The notes beneath the pieces are model-generated. The model saw only the letters and a program-made list of their open reading frames with translations. It ran no database searches and was not told the origin of the DNA. A DNA stretch of 64,000 bases from Lachnoanaerobaculum gingivalis (GTDB taxonomy: Bacteria > Bacillota > Clostridia > Lachnospirales > Lachnospiraceae). The stretch spans positions 124,001 to 188,000 of the forward strand of contig NZ_RRCO01000001.1 of NCBI RefSeq assembly GCF_003862475.1, read 5' to 3'. A program made the translations under genes and the position numbers. This document shows positions 8,527-17,739 of this stretch, piece by piece; position 1 is the stretch's first letter; every line of letters starts with the position of its first letter.

Positions 8527-9024
8527 CTATCTTTCAACATCCTCATAATCTTCAAATTCATCCAGATACATATCCCATATATGGTCATAAGGCCTAACCT
8601 TTTTGGCATCATTTTCGATATCCTCCAAAGATAGTTTGTTGTATCCGTTTTCAGATGTACTCAAACCTTTGCGTGCATTTTTCCATGAAGTCTCATCATG
8701 TGAAAGTTTGCTAAGTTTCCATGATGCCAGCTCTCCATACTGTGCTATCACATTAGAAACAATGTATATATCTTTATCCGATATATTTTCCGTTTCTTTG
8801 GAAATAATTTCTCCATCAAAAAAACTCTTTCGAACTGCAACACAGACCGGACCGTAACGCCATCCTTCAAATTCATCAATGAAAAGTGGCTCCCCTGTAA
8901 TTGCAAAACTTTCTCGCTGTGAAAAATAAAGCAGCTTGTGCAATTTCATTTCGTCAATTGCTTCACCTGACATTTTGCGATATTCGTCGCAAATATATCG
9001 TGCAACATTAATCGCTCTTTCCAT
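8527..9024 (-). CDS. SocA/Panacea-type antitoxin-like protein (DUF4065)
   Basis: A 165-aa soluble protein with the Panacea/DUF4065 pattern: N-terminal NVARYICDEY, then KLHKLLYFSQRESFAITGEPLF, then FEGWRYGPVCVAVRKSF. Family members include the proteolytic adaptor antitoxin SocA and many antitoxins with diverse toxins. No toxin gene is adjacent on either side, so it may be an orphan or act on a target elsewhere. The start is ATG at 9024 with a GGAGG site upstream. A promoter (9122-9150) and a folded leader (9039-9095) precede it. It lies at the edge of the defence island with the broken hsdM and Gabija genes. Confidence 0.8.
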   Translation of the reverse strand: MERAINVARYICDEYRKMSGEAIDEMKLHKLLYFSQRESFAITGEPLFIDEFEGWRYGPVCVAVRKSFFDGEIISKETENISDKDIYIVSNVIAQYGELASWKLSKLSHDETSWKNARKGLSTSENGYNKLSLEDIENDAKKVRPYDHIWDMYLDEFEDYEDVER

Positions 9025-9038
9025 AGTTTTTCCTCCAT

Positions 9039-9095
9039 TCTTTTCTTGTGAAATCTGCCATATAAAATGGCACCAATAAAAATAGCAAGAAAAGA
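9039..9095 (-). promoter_or_regulatory. Nested inverted repeat in antitoxin-gene leader
   Basis: A perfect 10-bp repeat, TCTTTTCTTG (9039-9048) against CAAGAAAAGA (9086-9095), encloses a second stem TGCCAT/ATGGCA (9056-9061, 9067-9072). It lies between the predicted promoter and the ribosome site of the SocA-like gene, so it would form a hairpin in the leader RNA, or bind a dimeric protein as DNA. Confidence 0.6.
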
Positions 9096-9121
9096 CTTAT
9101 CTATGAACATATGATATCACA

Positions 9122-9150
9122 ATTGTAGCCTTTTATATGTTAAATTTCAA
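9122..9150 (-). promoter_or_regulatory. Sigma-A type promoter for antitoxin-like gene
   Basis: On the minus strand TTGAAA (-35) and TACAAT (-10) are separated by 17 bases. The implied start near 9115 leaves a leader of about 90 bases containing the nested inverted repeat. Confidence 0.6.
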
Positions 9151-9180
9151 TGAATTTTAATATGTGGAATTATCATCCCC

Positions 9181-10134
9181 TTATTCGATTAACTCCGGCT
9201 GACCTTTTTTTATTTTAAATTTCTGCTCCTCTATATTCACATTGTTTTTTTTATCAATACTGATTCTTAGCATAAGCCCCTCATCAGTGCCCTTTGGTAT
9301 CTGCTTATCAAATATGCAATTACCCAGACTGTAATAAATATATTTGTTTTTATAAACCTCGCTCTCCTGTATTACATGAGGATGGGCTCCCACCACAAAG
9401 TCGGCACCATTATTTATGGCATATCTTGCAAGATCTTTTTGCATCTTGCTTGCAAATCGTTCATATTCAATTCCCCAGTGAAAATATACAATTTTAAAAT
9501 CAGCTTTCATATTTTCAAGTTCAGCTTTTATTTTTTCGGATTTATTTCCGTCATAATCTAAAAGATAATTTATATTGGCTTTGTCCGCATTATATACAAA
9601 GCCCTCCGGCGGAAATATGCTGTATGCCAAAACCCCCAGCCGAAAGCCGTTCTTTTCAAAAATATAGCTCATATCCTCTCCGACTCTTTCACCGGCTCCC
9701 ACATATGAGATGCCGGCTCTTGCCAGTCCATCCATGGTATCTTTTAAACCCTCGGATCTATAGTCCATTGTATGATTATTTGCCAGGTCACAGAGGTCTA
9801 TACCCGCTTTTTTCATGGCTTTTGCATTGTCGGCTGAGGCTTTAAACACAAAGCGACTCGCCTTATTGGCTCCACGGCTGTATTCGGTAATAGGACATTC
9901 AAGGTTAACTATCGTAAGATCATCCTCTAAGAAAATATCTTTCATATTCTCATAGAGATAATCATACCCACTCTTTTTTATATAGCTGTCCACCCCTCTT
10001 GAAAGCATAATATCACCGACAATTGTAAGTTCTATACTTTCATTTTTTTTGCTTCGAAAACAGCAGACAGCTATACCTGATACGGACATTATAATTAAAA
10101 TCAATATAAAAATATTTTTTTTATTTTTTAACAT
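9181..10134 (-). CDS. CapA-family metallophosphatase-like exported protein
   Basis: A 317-aa protein of the CapA/PGA_cap family. An N-terminal hydrophobic segment (about residues 7-25, ending AVCC) would anchor or export it. Family motifs are TIVGDIMLSRGV near the start, NLECPIT, LANNHTMDY and VGAHPHVIQ, the likely metal-binding residues of a calcineurin-like fold. CapA proteins take part in poly-gamma-glutamate capsule synthesis, but many clostridial homologues lie outside capsule operons, as here, and their substrate is unknown. It overlaps the DUF3160 gene by 7 bases, so the two are probably co-expressed. Confidence 0.85.
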   Translation of the reverse strand: MLKNKKNIFILILIIMSVSGIAVCCFRSKKNESIELTIVGDIMLSRGVDSYIKKSGYDYLYENMKDIFLEDDLTIVNLECPITEYSRGANKASRFVFKASADNAKAMKKAGIDLCDLANNHTMDYRSEGLKDTMDGLARAGISYVGAGERVGEDMSYIFEKNGFRLGVLAYSIFPPEGFVYNADKANINYLLDYDGNKSEKIKAELENMKADFKIVYFHWGIEYERFASKMQKDLARYAINNGADFVVGAHPHVIQESEVYKNKYIYYSLGNCIFDKQIPKGTDEGLMLRISIDKKNNVNIEEQKFKIKKGQPELIE

Positions 10135-12311
10135 CCTGAACTGTAAGGAACTTCAGGAGTTATTATCTCCTCTCCCTCCTCCTCTTGCATATAATCTTCT
10201 ACAAACAGAGGTCTCTTGGGCGGTCTTTTAACCATATTCTGCCATGCCTCATCCGTCAGTCTTTCATTACCTATAAATTCAAAATAATCAAACACTGCAC
10301 CTCTTGTCAAATACAGCTTGCCCTCTATAGGTACAGCAACATATATTTCAGCGGCATTTCCTACACCTACTTCAAGATATCCCATACCGCCGCTTGTATT
10401 TGCAGAATGAATATCCGCTATCTGTGCCATATTCTTATCTGTATCGGACTCTATCTGATACCAGTCTTGAGCCTCTGCAATACTGCTGCTTAAATACTCA
10501 AGTGTTCCTCCATATGTCATTAAGGTATCATTCTCTTCATATGTAAGACTTTCTCCCTTAAGTTCCTTTATAGAGCATTTCTTTAAAAATTCCAGCAATT
10601 CAATTATATTTTCACATTTTTCTTTCATACTGTCACTTATTCCGTTTCTTTGTGACAGTCCTTCCATAGTTTGCTTTGTAAGCCATATAAGTCTGTTATA
10701 AAATTCAGGGTTAGGCTCCACATATCCTGTAACTTTTGGCGGCTCCTCTTCCTCTCCTCCACATTCCACACTGCTTTGGGCACCGTATAATATGGTATCA
10801 TGTCTAAGTTCCGCCCAGCTTCCCAGTGCTGTGGCAAGTGATTTGCTCTCCCATGCCTTATTCCTCATAAAGTTCGGATAACCCTCAGGGAATCTCTGAT
10901 TTAAACTCTCAAGACTGTAAAGCCATGTGGTATATATATTACCCGTCTTATCCTTAATGCTTCTTTCATCAAATTCGGATTTTACCTCATTGTATTCTTT
11001 TTTATAACCATCCCATTCCTTTGAAGGATTATAAAGTGAATCCAATAACTCCTCCGCTCTTTGAGAGCCGAATACAGCCATAACATCAAGTCCGCTCGGG
11101 AAAGGTCTTTTTTCATTTGATAGTCTGCTTAAAATTTCCGAATCCGGTATATATCTTTGTCCCATAAATCTAAAGCATAAGCCTATAGAACTGTTCTTTA
11201 TCTTTGCCTGACCTACTTTATCAAGCTCGGCATAAAGCTTATCCATACCTCCCGCTATATCTTTAGTCTCAGGCATTTCTCCATAAGCAGCCTTTACTAT
11301 AGCTCCAAACTCCATCGGATTTATATCATTGGTACTTCCTACAAAGAACTCTGTGATTGTATATATATCTTCCCACAGATCCATTCCTTTTTCCTTTGGC
11401 AACTCCTCCAGCGCCTCGGTGGCAATGATTGACATATAGGCTCCGTCTTCATTTCTTTTGCCTACTGAATCGGATAAAATAAAGGGTACAACGCCATACA
11501 TACTCATAGCACCGAAATACGCCTTTAATTCATCACTTCTTGTATAATGTCCCCTAACTTTAAACAAACTGTAGTCAACATCCGTACCGGTGATTGAAGA
11601 CAAAGTTTTGCTCTCCGCCTTTACATTTGCATAATCCTCTTCTACAAGTGTTTTTATTTCATCCGGCAAACTGCTGTCTTCGCCCAAAAGCTTTTCACAT
11701 AGGGCAAAATATGCCAAGGTCTTTCCTACAAGTTCTTTATCCTTCTGATTTTTGGTATCCTGATATTTTTGATTTAAAATATTCACCATATTTTTATTCA
11801 GCTCTTTAAGTTCTATATAAAGCTTTTCAACCTCCGTCTGCCTGAGAGTATAATCATAAAAAATATGATAGAGCTGTAAAACGGAATCTGTGGTTATAAA
11901 ACTCGGTATTCTATTATATGTATTTGCCTCATATATATAAAACAACTGTTGGCTGTCCGTAGGATTTACAACAAAACCGTTTTTTTCAATCATTTCCTTT
12001 TGCACATCATTAAGATTCCCGAATTGATTCAGATTTTCAATATTTGAAAGAGAGCTCTGTATCTTAATATCAGGAACATTCGCCTCTATTTCAAGTGGAG
12101 TGTACTCTCCGTTTGCGGAATAAAACTCCTTTGGCTTTGGCAATTCATAGCCAAGATTTTTTGCTGTAATCGTATTATTTTTCTTATCACTATCAACGCT
12201 CTGAGTTTTTTCATCCTTATCATTATTATGTACCTTTATATCGATACTGTATCTGCAGGAAGTTAAAATCAATATAAAAATTATCATTATTGACAAAAAT
12301 CGTTTTTTCAT
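10128..12311 (-). CDS. DUF3160 domain lipoprotein
   Basis: A 727-aa exported protein. The N-terminus has a signal with lipobox LTSC, so it is likely a surface lipoprotein. The rest matches the large DUF3160 family in its alpha-helical, Tyr- and Glu-rich character, with IYEANTYNRIPSFITTDSV early and AEIYVAVPIEGKLYLTRGA late. The function of the family is not known. It overlaps the CapA-like gene downstream by 7 bases and follows the FG-GAP lipoprotein gene by 33 bases, giving a three-gene surface-protein operon. Confidence 0.8.
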   Translation of the reverse strand: MKKRFLSIMIIFILILTSCRYSIDIKVHNNDKDEKTQSVDSDKKNNTITAKNLGYELPKPKEFYSANGEYTPLEIEANVPDIKIQSSLSNIENLNQFGNLNDVQKEMIEKNGFVVNPTDSQQLFYIYEANTYNRIPSFITTDSVLQLYHIFYDYTLRQTEVEKLYIELKELNKNMVNILNQKYQDTKNQKDKELVGKTLAYFALCEKLLGEDSSLPDEIKTLVEEDYANVKAESKTLSSITGTDVDYSLFKVRGHYTRSDELKAYFGAMSMYGVVPFILSDSVGKRNEDGAYMSIIATEALEELPKEKGMDLWEDIYTITEFFVGSTNDINPMEFGAIVKAAYGEMPETKDIAGGMDKLYAELDKVGQAKIKNSSIGLCFRFMGQRYIPDSEILSRLSNEKRPFPSGLDVMAVFGSQRAEELLDSLYNPSKEWDGYKKEYNEVKSEFDERSIKDKTGNIYTTWLYSLESLNQRFPEGYPNFMRNKAWESKSLATALGSWAELRHDTILYGAQSSVECGGEEEEPPKVTGYVEPNPEFYNRLIWLTKQTMEGLSQRNGISDSMKEKCENIIELLEFLKKCSIKELKGESLTYEENDTLMTYGGTLEYLSSSIAEAQDWYQIESDTDKNMAQIADIHSANTSGGMGYLEVGVGNAAEIYVAVPIEGKLYLTRGAVFDYFEFIGNERLTDEAWQNMVKRPPKRPLFVEDYMQEEEGEEIITPEVPYSSGC

Positions 12312-12344
12312 AAATTTATCCCCTTTTTTATATTTTTTGCCTCT

Positions 12345-13070
12345 TTATTCCAACAATATACTTTTGTTTACTATTTTCACCTCTCTTTCCTTTCCGTCCG
12401 CTATAATCTTTATTCCATACTTATTATTATCAAAATTTATTTTTTTAAATTCTTCACTGCCCTGAATAAACAGGTTAAATCCGAAACCTTCCCATTTATA
12501 TACCGACAAAATTCTGTTTTTATTTTCAAGTTCTTCTATCGCTATAAGCTCCGCTATACCGTCTTTATCGATATCATCAAGAATAATATCATCAAATGGT
12601 CTTGACAGTCTTGAACCAAGCCAAAGCGGTATCAGTTTTTGTGAATCAAAATTATAGAAAAAAGGTCTTTTAGCCAATGCATTGTGAAACTTTACCTTTT
12701 TATACATTATAATATTTATATCAGCTCTTTTATCGCCGTCCACATCACCAAGCTGCACCTTTGAAGGCTTCATATTTGTAAAATCAAAGCTGTAATCCGG
12801 CTTTTCCCCCAATACTACCTTGCCGTCCAATAATTTAAAATCTCTGTATATTTCTATAAATTTGCCATACGGCTCTCCGCTTGGCAACCTCTTTCTTTCT
12901 CCACCGTCATTTATTGCTATAAGTTCATCAGCACCGTCAAGGTCTATATCTCCGATGCTGTATGAAATAATATCTTTATTTGATATATTTGATGATTCCG
13001 TTTTCTTACAGGATGAAAGCATAAAAAGCATCAAAATAAATACAACTGTTTTTATTATACAATCTCCCAT
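12345..13070 (-). CDS. FG-GAP/VCBS-repeat lipoprotein
   Basis: A 241-aa protein with a signal sequence and lipobox LSSC. It contains three calcium-binding-like repeats of the form GDIDLDGADELIAI, GDVDGDKRADINII and DDIDKDGIAELIAI, characteristic of FG-GAP/VCBS beta-propeller blades. Three blades are too few for a full propeller, so it may dimerise or be a reduced version. The start at 13070 follows AAGGGG. It appears to head the operon with the DUF3160 and CapA-like genes. Its role is unknown; extracellular binding is a reasonable guess. Confidence 0.75.
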   Translation of the reverse strand: MGDCIIKTVVFILMLFMLSSCKKTESSNISNKDIISYSIGDIDLDGADELIAINDGGERKRLPSGEPYGKFIEIYRDFKLLDGKVVLGEKPDYSFDFTNMKPSKVQLGDVDGDKRADINIIMYKKVKFHNALAKRPFFYNFDSQKLIPLWLGSRLSRPFDDIILDDIDKDGIAELIAIEELENKNRILSVYKWEGFGFNLFIQGSEEFKKINFDNNKYGIKIIADGKEREVKIVNKSILLE

Positions 13071-13129
13071 ATATTCCCCTTACGAACTCTTAATATACCA
13101 TTATTATAATTGCTGTAATGATTTTTTAC

Positions 13130-13158
13130 AACAAAAACAGGCTCCCAATGGGAGCCTG
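13130..13158 (-). terminator. Terminator of RNase P RNA gene
   Basis: An inverted repeat CAGGCTCCC/GGGAGCCTG (13138-13158) with a 3-base loop is followed on the minus strand by GTTTTTGT. It immediately follows the 3' end of rnpB. Confidence 0.85.
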
Positions 13159-13159
13159 A

Positions 13160-13470
13160 GCAAAACATAAGCCGGGTTATGTATTAAACGGTCATCTATC
13201 TGGTCCTTATGTTACCACAAGGCTCTAGCAACCTACCTGAATTTCGGACGGGCCGCCCTATTCGCTTCGGTCTTGCTTTGGATGGGGTTTACACTGTCCC
13301 CATATGTTACCATATGAGCGGTAGTCTCTTACACCACCTTTTCACCCTTACCTTTCGGCGGTTATTTTCTGTTGCACTTTCCTTGGAGTCACCTCCACCG
13401 GATGTTATCCGGCATCCTGCCCTATAAAGCCCGGACTTTCCTCACATTTGTGCGACCGTCTGTTTTACTA
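13160..13470 (-). ncRNA. rnpB: RNase P RNA
   Basis: This is the catalytic RNA of ribonuclease P, which trims the 5' ends of tRNA precursors. On the minus strand the conserved 5' block GAGGAAAGTCCGGGC and the matching 3' block ending ACCCGGCTTATG are present. Between them are other conserved pieces, including GGTAAGGGTGAAAAGGTG and AGATAGATGACCG. The 5' end is placed near 13470, about 7 bases after a TAAAGT -10 box; the 3' end is just before the terminator. Ends are accurate to about 5 bases. No protein is encoded here. Confidence 0.95.
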
Positions 13471-13476
13471 AAAGAT

Positions 13477-13505
13477 ACTTTAACATCCAAAAAAAGATTT
13501 GGCAA
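13477..13505 (-). promoter_or_regulatory. Promoter of RNase P RNA
   Basis: On the minus strand TTGCCA and TAAAGT are spaced by 17 bases. They lie just below the tmcAL stop and place the RNA start close to the expected rnpB 5' end. Confidence 0.55.
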
Positions 13506-13513
13506 GGTAAAAA

Positions 13514-14767
13514 TTATACCATAACCACATTCCTTCTGTACGGATTACAAAGCTTTTCACCATATTTTTCAAAGTAAATCGAATTATATAAAAAATCGGC
13601 ATAAATATTGTTTTCAAATATTTTAAGACTTACAGGACTTAATATATACTTGGCATTACTTATCTTACTGATTATTGGAAGCTCACTTCTCTTTTTCAGC
13701 TCTGATAAAAGCTCGCTTGCCTCTTTTTTGAAACCTAAAAGAAGAGGATAGGCGGCCATATTTTTCTCCGACTTTATATCTTCCAACATATTTTTTTTAT
13801 GATTTAAAAGCAAATGAAATATAGCTCTGCTTATTCTTGTATAAGTAAAATTCTTACTCTTCAGTTTTAATATAAAATCGCTGTAGCTCTTATTTTCAAG
13901 TTCAAATATATTTTTTTCTACAGTATTGGCAAGTTCTTTTGAAACATCACAATATGCTGAGAGATCTTCACCCTTACCTAGCTTTTCCAGTATACTTCTT
14001 TGAACAGTAAATAAAAAATCATCATCAAATATCGACTTGCTGTTTTTAAACAGATTAATATTTTTATCCGGTATGGCTGATTTAATGCTGTCGTTAAATA
14101 TATCAAAGTTTGATTCGCTTACAAGTCTCCTTATAGCTGTAGCAGATGAAAACTTGTTTTCTTCTATCTCCTTTTCATGATAACCGCTGCCGCTTCTGCT
14201 GATTATAACAGGCTTTATAGCTACATTATTAATTCTTATACTTTTTAAATACTCTATTGCAAGTATATTGTTCGGAGAAGCCAGTAATTTTTTTATTTCA
14301 TTTATATCTTCTTTACTTTCTTTAAGTTCCTCAAGTATTGCATTATGCCTTGCTTTGGCATAGTTAAGACCGGCTTCCATATGTTTTTTTACTGCAAGCT
14401 CCTGCTCTTTATCTGTCAAAACTTTGGCAACAGTATCCAGAAGTTTATAATTATCATTTTCCGCACCGAATGATATAAAGTCTGCTCCGAGTATTTTTAA
14501 AAGGCTTATTCCATATCCTGCAAAATCATTTGCACTTGCTGTGCTAAATAGAGCCGGAATTTCAAAAACCGCATCAATTCCGGCATTTAACGCCATCTTT
14601 GTTCTTATGCTTTTATCAAATATAGCCGGTGCTCCTCTTTGTACATAATTTCCGCTCATAATTGCGATTATGTAATCGGCGCCTGAAATTTCTTTAGCTT
14701 TTTTTATTTGATACTCATGTCCTTTGTGGAAAGGATTATATTCCGCAATAATCCCCAATATCTTCAT
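13514..14767 (-). CDS. tmcAL: tRNA(Met) cytidine acetate ligase
   Basis: A 417-aa protein of the YlbM/TmcAL family. It uses ATP and acetate to form N4-acetylcytidine at the wobble position of elongator tRNA-Met. The nucleotidyltransferase motif is IIAEYNPFHKGHEYQ near the start, with the HxGH-type signature, followed by MSGNYVQRGAPAIFDKSIR, which is typical of the family. The C-terminal half is helical and lysine-rich. The start is ATG at 14767, two bases after dapB ends, so it is in the ilvA-clc-dapA-dapB run. Confidence 0.93.
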   Translation of the reverse strand: MKILGIIAEYNPFHKGHEYQIKKAKEISGADYIIAIMSGNYVQRGAPAIFDKSIRTKMALNAGIDAVFEIPALFSTASANDFAGYGISLLKILGADFISFGAENDNYKLLDTVAKVLTDKEQELAVKKHMEAGLNYAKARHNAILEELKESKEDINEIKKLLASPNNILAIEYLKSIRINNVAIKPVIISRSGSGYHEKEIEENKFSSATAIRRLVSESNFDIFNDSIKSAIPDKNINLFKNSKSIFDDDFLFTVQRSILEKLGKGEDLSAYCDVSKELANTVEKNIFELENKSYSDFILKLKSKNFTYTRISRAIFHLLLNHKKNMLEDIKSEKNMAAYPLLLGFKKEASELLSELKKRSELPIISKISNAKYILSPVSLKIFENNIYADFLYNSIYFEKYGEKLCNPYRRNVVMV

Positions 14768-14769
14768 AT

Positions 14770-15522
14770 TTAAATCACATCGCTCATATCATATAGTCCT
14801 GTAGTCTTTCCCTGTAAGAATTTTGCTGCGGATATTGCACCGTTTGCAAATATCTTTCTGGAATATGCCCTGTGACTAAATGTGATGACCTCATCTTCAC
14901 CTGCAAAGATCACATCATGATCTCCGACTATTGTACCGCCTCTTACAGCAGAAAGACCTATCTCATCAGCTCTTCTAGGCTCATGTCTAGTGCTTCTGTC
15001 ATATGTATAAGAAAGTTTTTCATCCATATTTTCATTTACCGCATCTGCAAGTAAAATAGCCGTACCGCTCGGTGCATCCAGTTTTCTTCTGTGATGTGCT
15101 TCCACTATCTCTATATCAAAGCCGGCAGCTCTAAGTGTAGGAGCTATCTGTGCCAAAACTTTTGATAAAGTGTTTATACCCAAAGACATATTTGCGGAGC
15201 GAAGTATTGCTGTAGCTTTTGAAAGTTCGTTGATTCTTTCAATCTGTTTTTCACTGAGTCCTGTAGTACAGATGACGGCCGGTATTTTTTTCTCTTCAAT
15301 AAAATCCAGAAGATTATCCACAGCCTTCACTGAAGCAAAGTCAATTACAGCATCCACCTCTATATCTATTTTTCTTATATCATCAAATACCGGGAAGTCC
15401 CGATTCACATCAGTATTTAAATCAACTCCCGCCACTATTTCAACAGTAGAATCCAAAGCTATAAGCTCGCTAACCACCTTACCCATAGCTCCGTTTGCAC
15501 CGTTTAATATTATTTTAGTCAT
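14770..15522 (-). CDS. dapB: 4-hydroxy-tetrahydrodipicolinate reductase
   Basis: A 250-aa enzyme that reduces hydroxy-tetrahydrodipicolinate to tetrahydrodipicolinate with NAD(P)H in lysine and diaminopimelate synthesis. The nucleotide-binding motif GANGAMGK is at residues 8-15, and the catalytic and substrate motif EAHHRRKLDAPSGTA includes the His and Lys of the active site. The start ATG shares a base with the dapA stop (TAATG), so translation is coupled to dapA, which makes its substrate. Confidence 0.97.
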   Translation of the reverse strand: MTKIILNGANGAMGKVVSELIALDSTVEIVAGVDLNTDVNRDFPVFDDIRKIDIEVDAVIDFASVKAVDNLLDFIEEKKIPAVICTTGLSEKQIERINELSKATAILRSANMSLGINTLSKVLAQIAPTLRAAGFDIEIVEAHHRRKLDAPSGTAILLADAVNENMDEKLSYTYDRSTRHEPRRADEIGLSAVRGGTIVGDHDVIFAGEDEVITFSHRAYSRKIFANGAISAAKFLQGKTTGLYDMSDVI

Positions 15523-16403
15523 TATAATATACCATACTCCTTCATAGCCTTAGCTAAAGCATCCTCGTGTGCCTTTTCCATCTGTGTAAGCGGAAGTCTA
15601 AGCGGTCCCACATTCTTTCCCTGTAAGTTCATTGCAGCCTTTACAGGTATAGGATTTACCTCTGTAAACAAATTCTCTACAACGTCAAGAGCCTCTATCT
15701 GCATCTTTCTTGCCTTTACAAAATCACCGTCAAGTGCGGCCTGACACATATCATGTGTCTGTCTTGGAGCTACATTTGACAATACTGAAATAACTCCTTT
15801 TGCTCCGATACTCATAAGCGGAACCACCTGGTCGTCATTTCCTGAATACATATCTATCTCAGGACATAATCTCAAGGTCTTTACAGCATTTGAGAAGTTT
15901 CCGCTTGCCTCTTTTACACCTACTATATTAGGTACATTATTTACCAAGTATGCAATAGTCTCAGGCTCTATATTTACTCCTGTTCTTCCCGGAATATTGT
16001 AGAGTACTACAGGAATATCTATTGCATTTGCTATTGCGCTGAAATGCTGTATAAGTCCCTTTTGTGTAGCTTTATTGTAATAAGGTGAAACCACAAGTAC
16101 ACCGTCCGCACCGTATTCCTGTGCCTCTTTTGAAAACTCTACAGCAGTTTCTGTAGAATTTGAACCTGTACCTGCAATTACCGGAATTCTTTTATTTACT
16201 ATCTCAATTGTTCTCTTTATAACGTCTAAATGTTCTTCTACCGTAAGAGTTGACGCTTCGCCTGTTGTACCGCATGCAATAATACAGTCCGTACCGCCTG
16301 CTATCTGCTCCTCAAGTATTTCCTCCAATTTATTGTAATTTACACTACCGTCTTCATTCATAGGTGTAATAAGCGCAACACCTGCTCCTTCAAATATAGC
16401 CAT
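15522..16403 (-). CDS. dapA: 4-hydroxy-tetrahydrodipicolinate synthase
   Basis: A 293-aa class I aldolase that condenses pyruvate with aspartate semialdehyde, the first committed step to lysine and diaminopimelate. Visible are GTTGEAST near residue 46, the tyrosine motif VLYNIPGRTGVN, and the Schiff-base lysine in VGVKEASGN. The length is normal for the family. It sits between the chloride channel gene and dapB. Aspartokinase, the pathway entry enzyme, is encoded at 31858-33177 in a different transcription unit. Confidence 0.97.
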   Translation of the reverse strand: MAIFEGAGVALITPMNEDGSVNYNKLEEILEEQIAGGTDCIIACGTTGEASTLTVEEHLDVIKRTIEIVNKRIPVIAGTGSNSTETAVEFSKEAQEYGADGVLVVSPYYNKATQKGLIQHFSAIANAIDIPVVLYNIPGRTGVNIEPETIAYLVNNVPNIVGVKEASGNFSNAVKTLRLCPEIDMYSGNDDQVVPLMSIGAKGVISVLSNVAPRQTHDMCQAALDGDFVKARKMQIEALDVVENLFTEVNPIPVKAAMNLQGKNVGPLRLPLTQMEKAHEDALAKAMKEYGIL

Positions 16404-16413
16404 AAATGACCTC

Positions 16414-17739
16414 CTAACTGTTTTGTCTTTTCTTTCTGATACTTATTGCATCTGAACCTACATATCTCGCTTCTGTCTTTGAGTATGCAAACTTTTGCGA
16501 ACTGTATAATCCGTAATAGCCTGATAAAACGAAACTGACTCCCACTACTATAGCATAATAATTAAGTCCGAGGCTACCGCAAAACTCTATTCCCATAAAA
16601 ATGGAAGCTATCGGACAGTTGGTTACTCCCACAAAGCATGCAATCATTCCACATGCGGTACATAGCTCATACGGAAGTCCGAACACCTTTGCAAAAGCAC
16701 CTCCGAAGGTTGCTCCTATAACAAATGTCGGAACTATCTCTCCACCTTTAAAGCCTCCTCCAAGGGCTACTGCAGTAAAAAGTATTTTCATAAGAAATGC
16801 TTCGTATCTCACATCTCCTTCCATACTTCTTTCTATCAGCCAAAATCCGCCTCCGTTATAATCTCTGCTTCCCGAGATTATAGTTAATATTATAAATAAA
16901 ATTGATGCAACTACAATCCTAATATAATGATTTTTAAAATATTTTTTATAAAGATCCGCACTTTCATGCATCACTACAGAAAACAATATAGCCACCGTTG
17001 CGCTTAAAGCCGCAAGTAATATCATAAATAATACCATCCTAAGGCTCCACTCCGGCGCATTTTGTAATATAAATTTCTCTTCAGGTGTATGTAAAAGTCC
17101 TGCAATATATACCGCAACATATGATGAAAGTATACATGGAATAAGTGCCGCATGATACATTACACCTACGCTGAATATTTCCATACTGAATATTGATGCT
17201 GTAATCGGTGTTCCGAAAAGTGCCGAAAAGCATGCCGCCATTCCACACATTATTGCAATATTTATATCGGCCTTATCTGAAAATTTGCTCTGTCCAAGCT
17301 TTAGTCTTCTTCCTATAAAACTTCCGATACTTCCGCCTATCTGCAATGCCGCACCTTCTCTTCCCGCACTTCCTGAAGTCAAATGTGTAAGAAATGATGA
17401 TATATAAATAGCCGGTGCCATCTTTAAAGGCAGTCTTTCTCCTGATGAGATTGAATCAATTACATAGTTGGTTCCCCTTGGATTGTCGGCATGTATAAAA
17501 TGATAAAGCAACGCAATCAAAAGTCCCGCTATAGGCATAAGGTAAAGTGTATAGCTGTGACTTCTCCAGATTCTTGTCGCAAAATCTATGGCATGTCCGA
17601 AGCTTGAGCCCGCAACACCTACAACTACTCCTATTATAACTGAAACTATCCCCCATTTTATGCAATAAATTATATTGGTTTTAAAATGAAATTTATTTAA
17701 AAATCCTCTGAAATCTACATTTACTTTTTCATCAAGCAT
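16414..17739 (-). CDS. ClC-family chloride channel or exchanger
   Basis: A 441-aa polytopic membrane protein. The ClC selectivity region SGSAGREGAALQIGG carries the gating glutamate of the GREG motif. The later motif GGGFKGGEIVPTFVIGATFGG is the equivalent of the second anion-binding loop. There is no C-terminal CBS domain. It overlaps the end of ilvA by 8 bases. Whether it works as a channel or an H+/Cl- exchanger cannot be told from sequence alone. Its role in an amino-acid operon is unclear; acid or osmotic balance is a guess. Confidence 0.93.
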   Translation of the reverse strand: MLDEKVNVDFRGFLNKFHFKTNIIYCIKWGIVSVIIGVVVGVAGSSFGHAIDFATRIWRSHSYTLYLMPIAGLLIALLYHFIHADNPRGTNYVIDSISSGERLPLKMAPAIYISSFLTHLTSGSAGREGAALQIGGSIGSFIGRRLKLGQSKFSDKADINIAIMCGMAACFSALFGTPITASIFSMEIFSVGVMYHAALIPCILSSYVAVYIAGLLHTPEEKFILQNAPEWSLRMVLFMILLAALSATVAILFSVVMHESADLYKKYFKNHYIRIVVASILFIILTIISGSRDYNGGGFWLIERSMEGDVRYEAFLMKILFTAVALGGGFKGGEIVPTFVIGATFGGAFAKVFGLPYELCTACGMIACFVGVTNCPIASIFMGIEFCGSLGLNYYAIVVGVSFVLSGYYGLYSSQKFAYSKTEARYVGSDAISIRKKRQNS

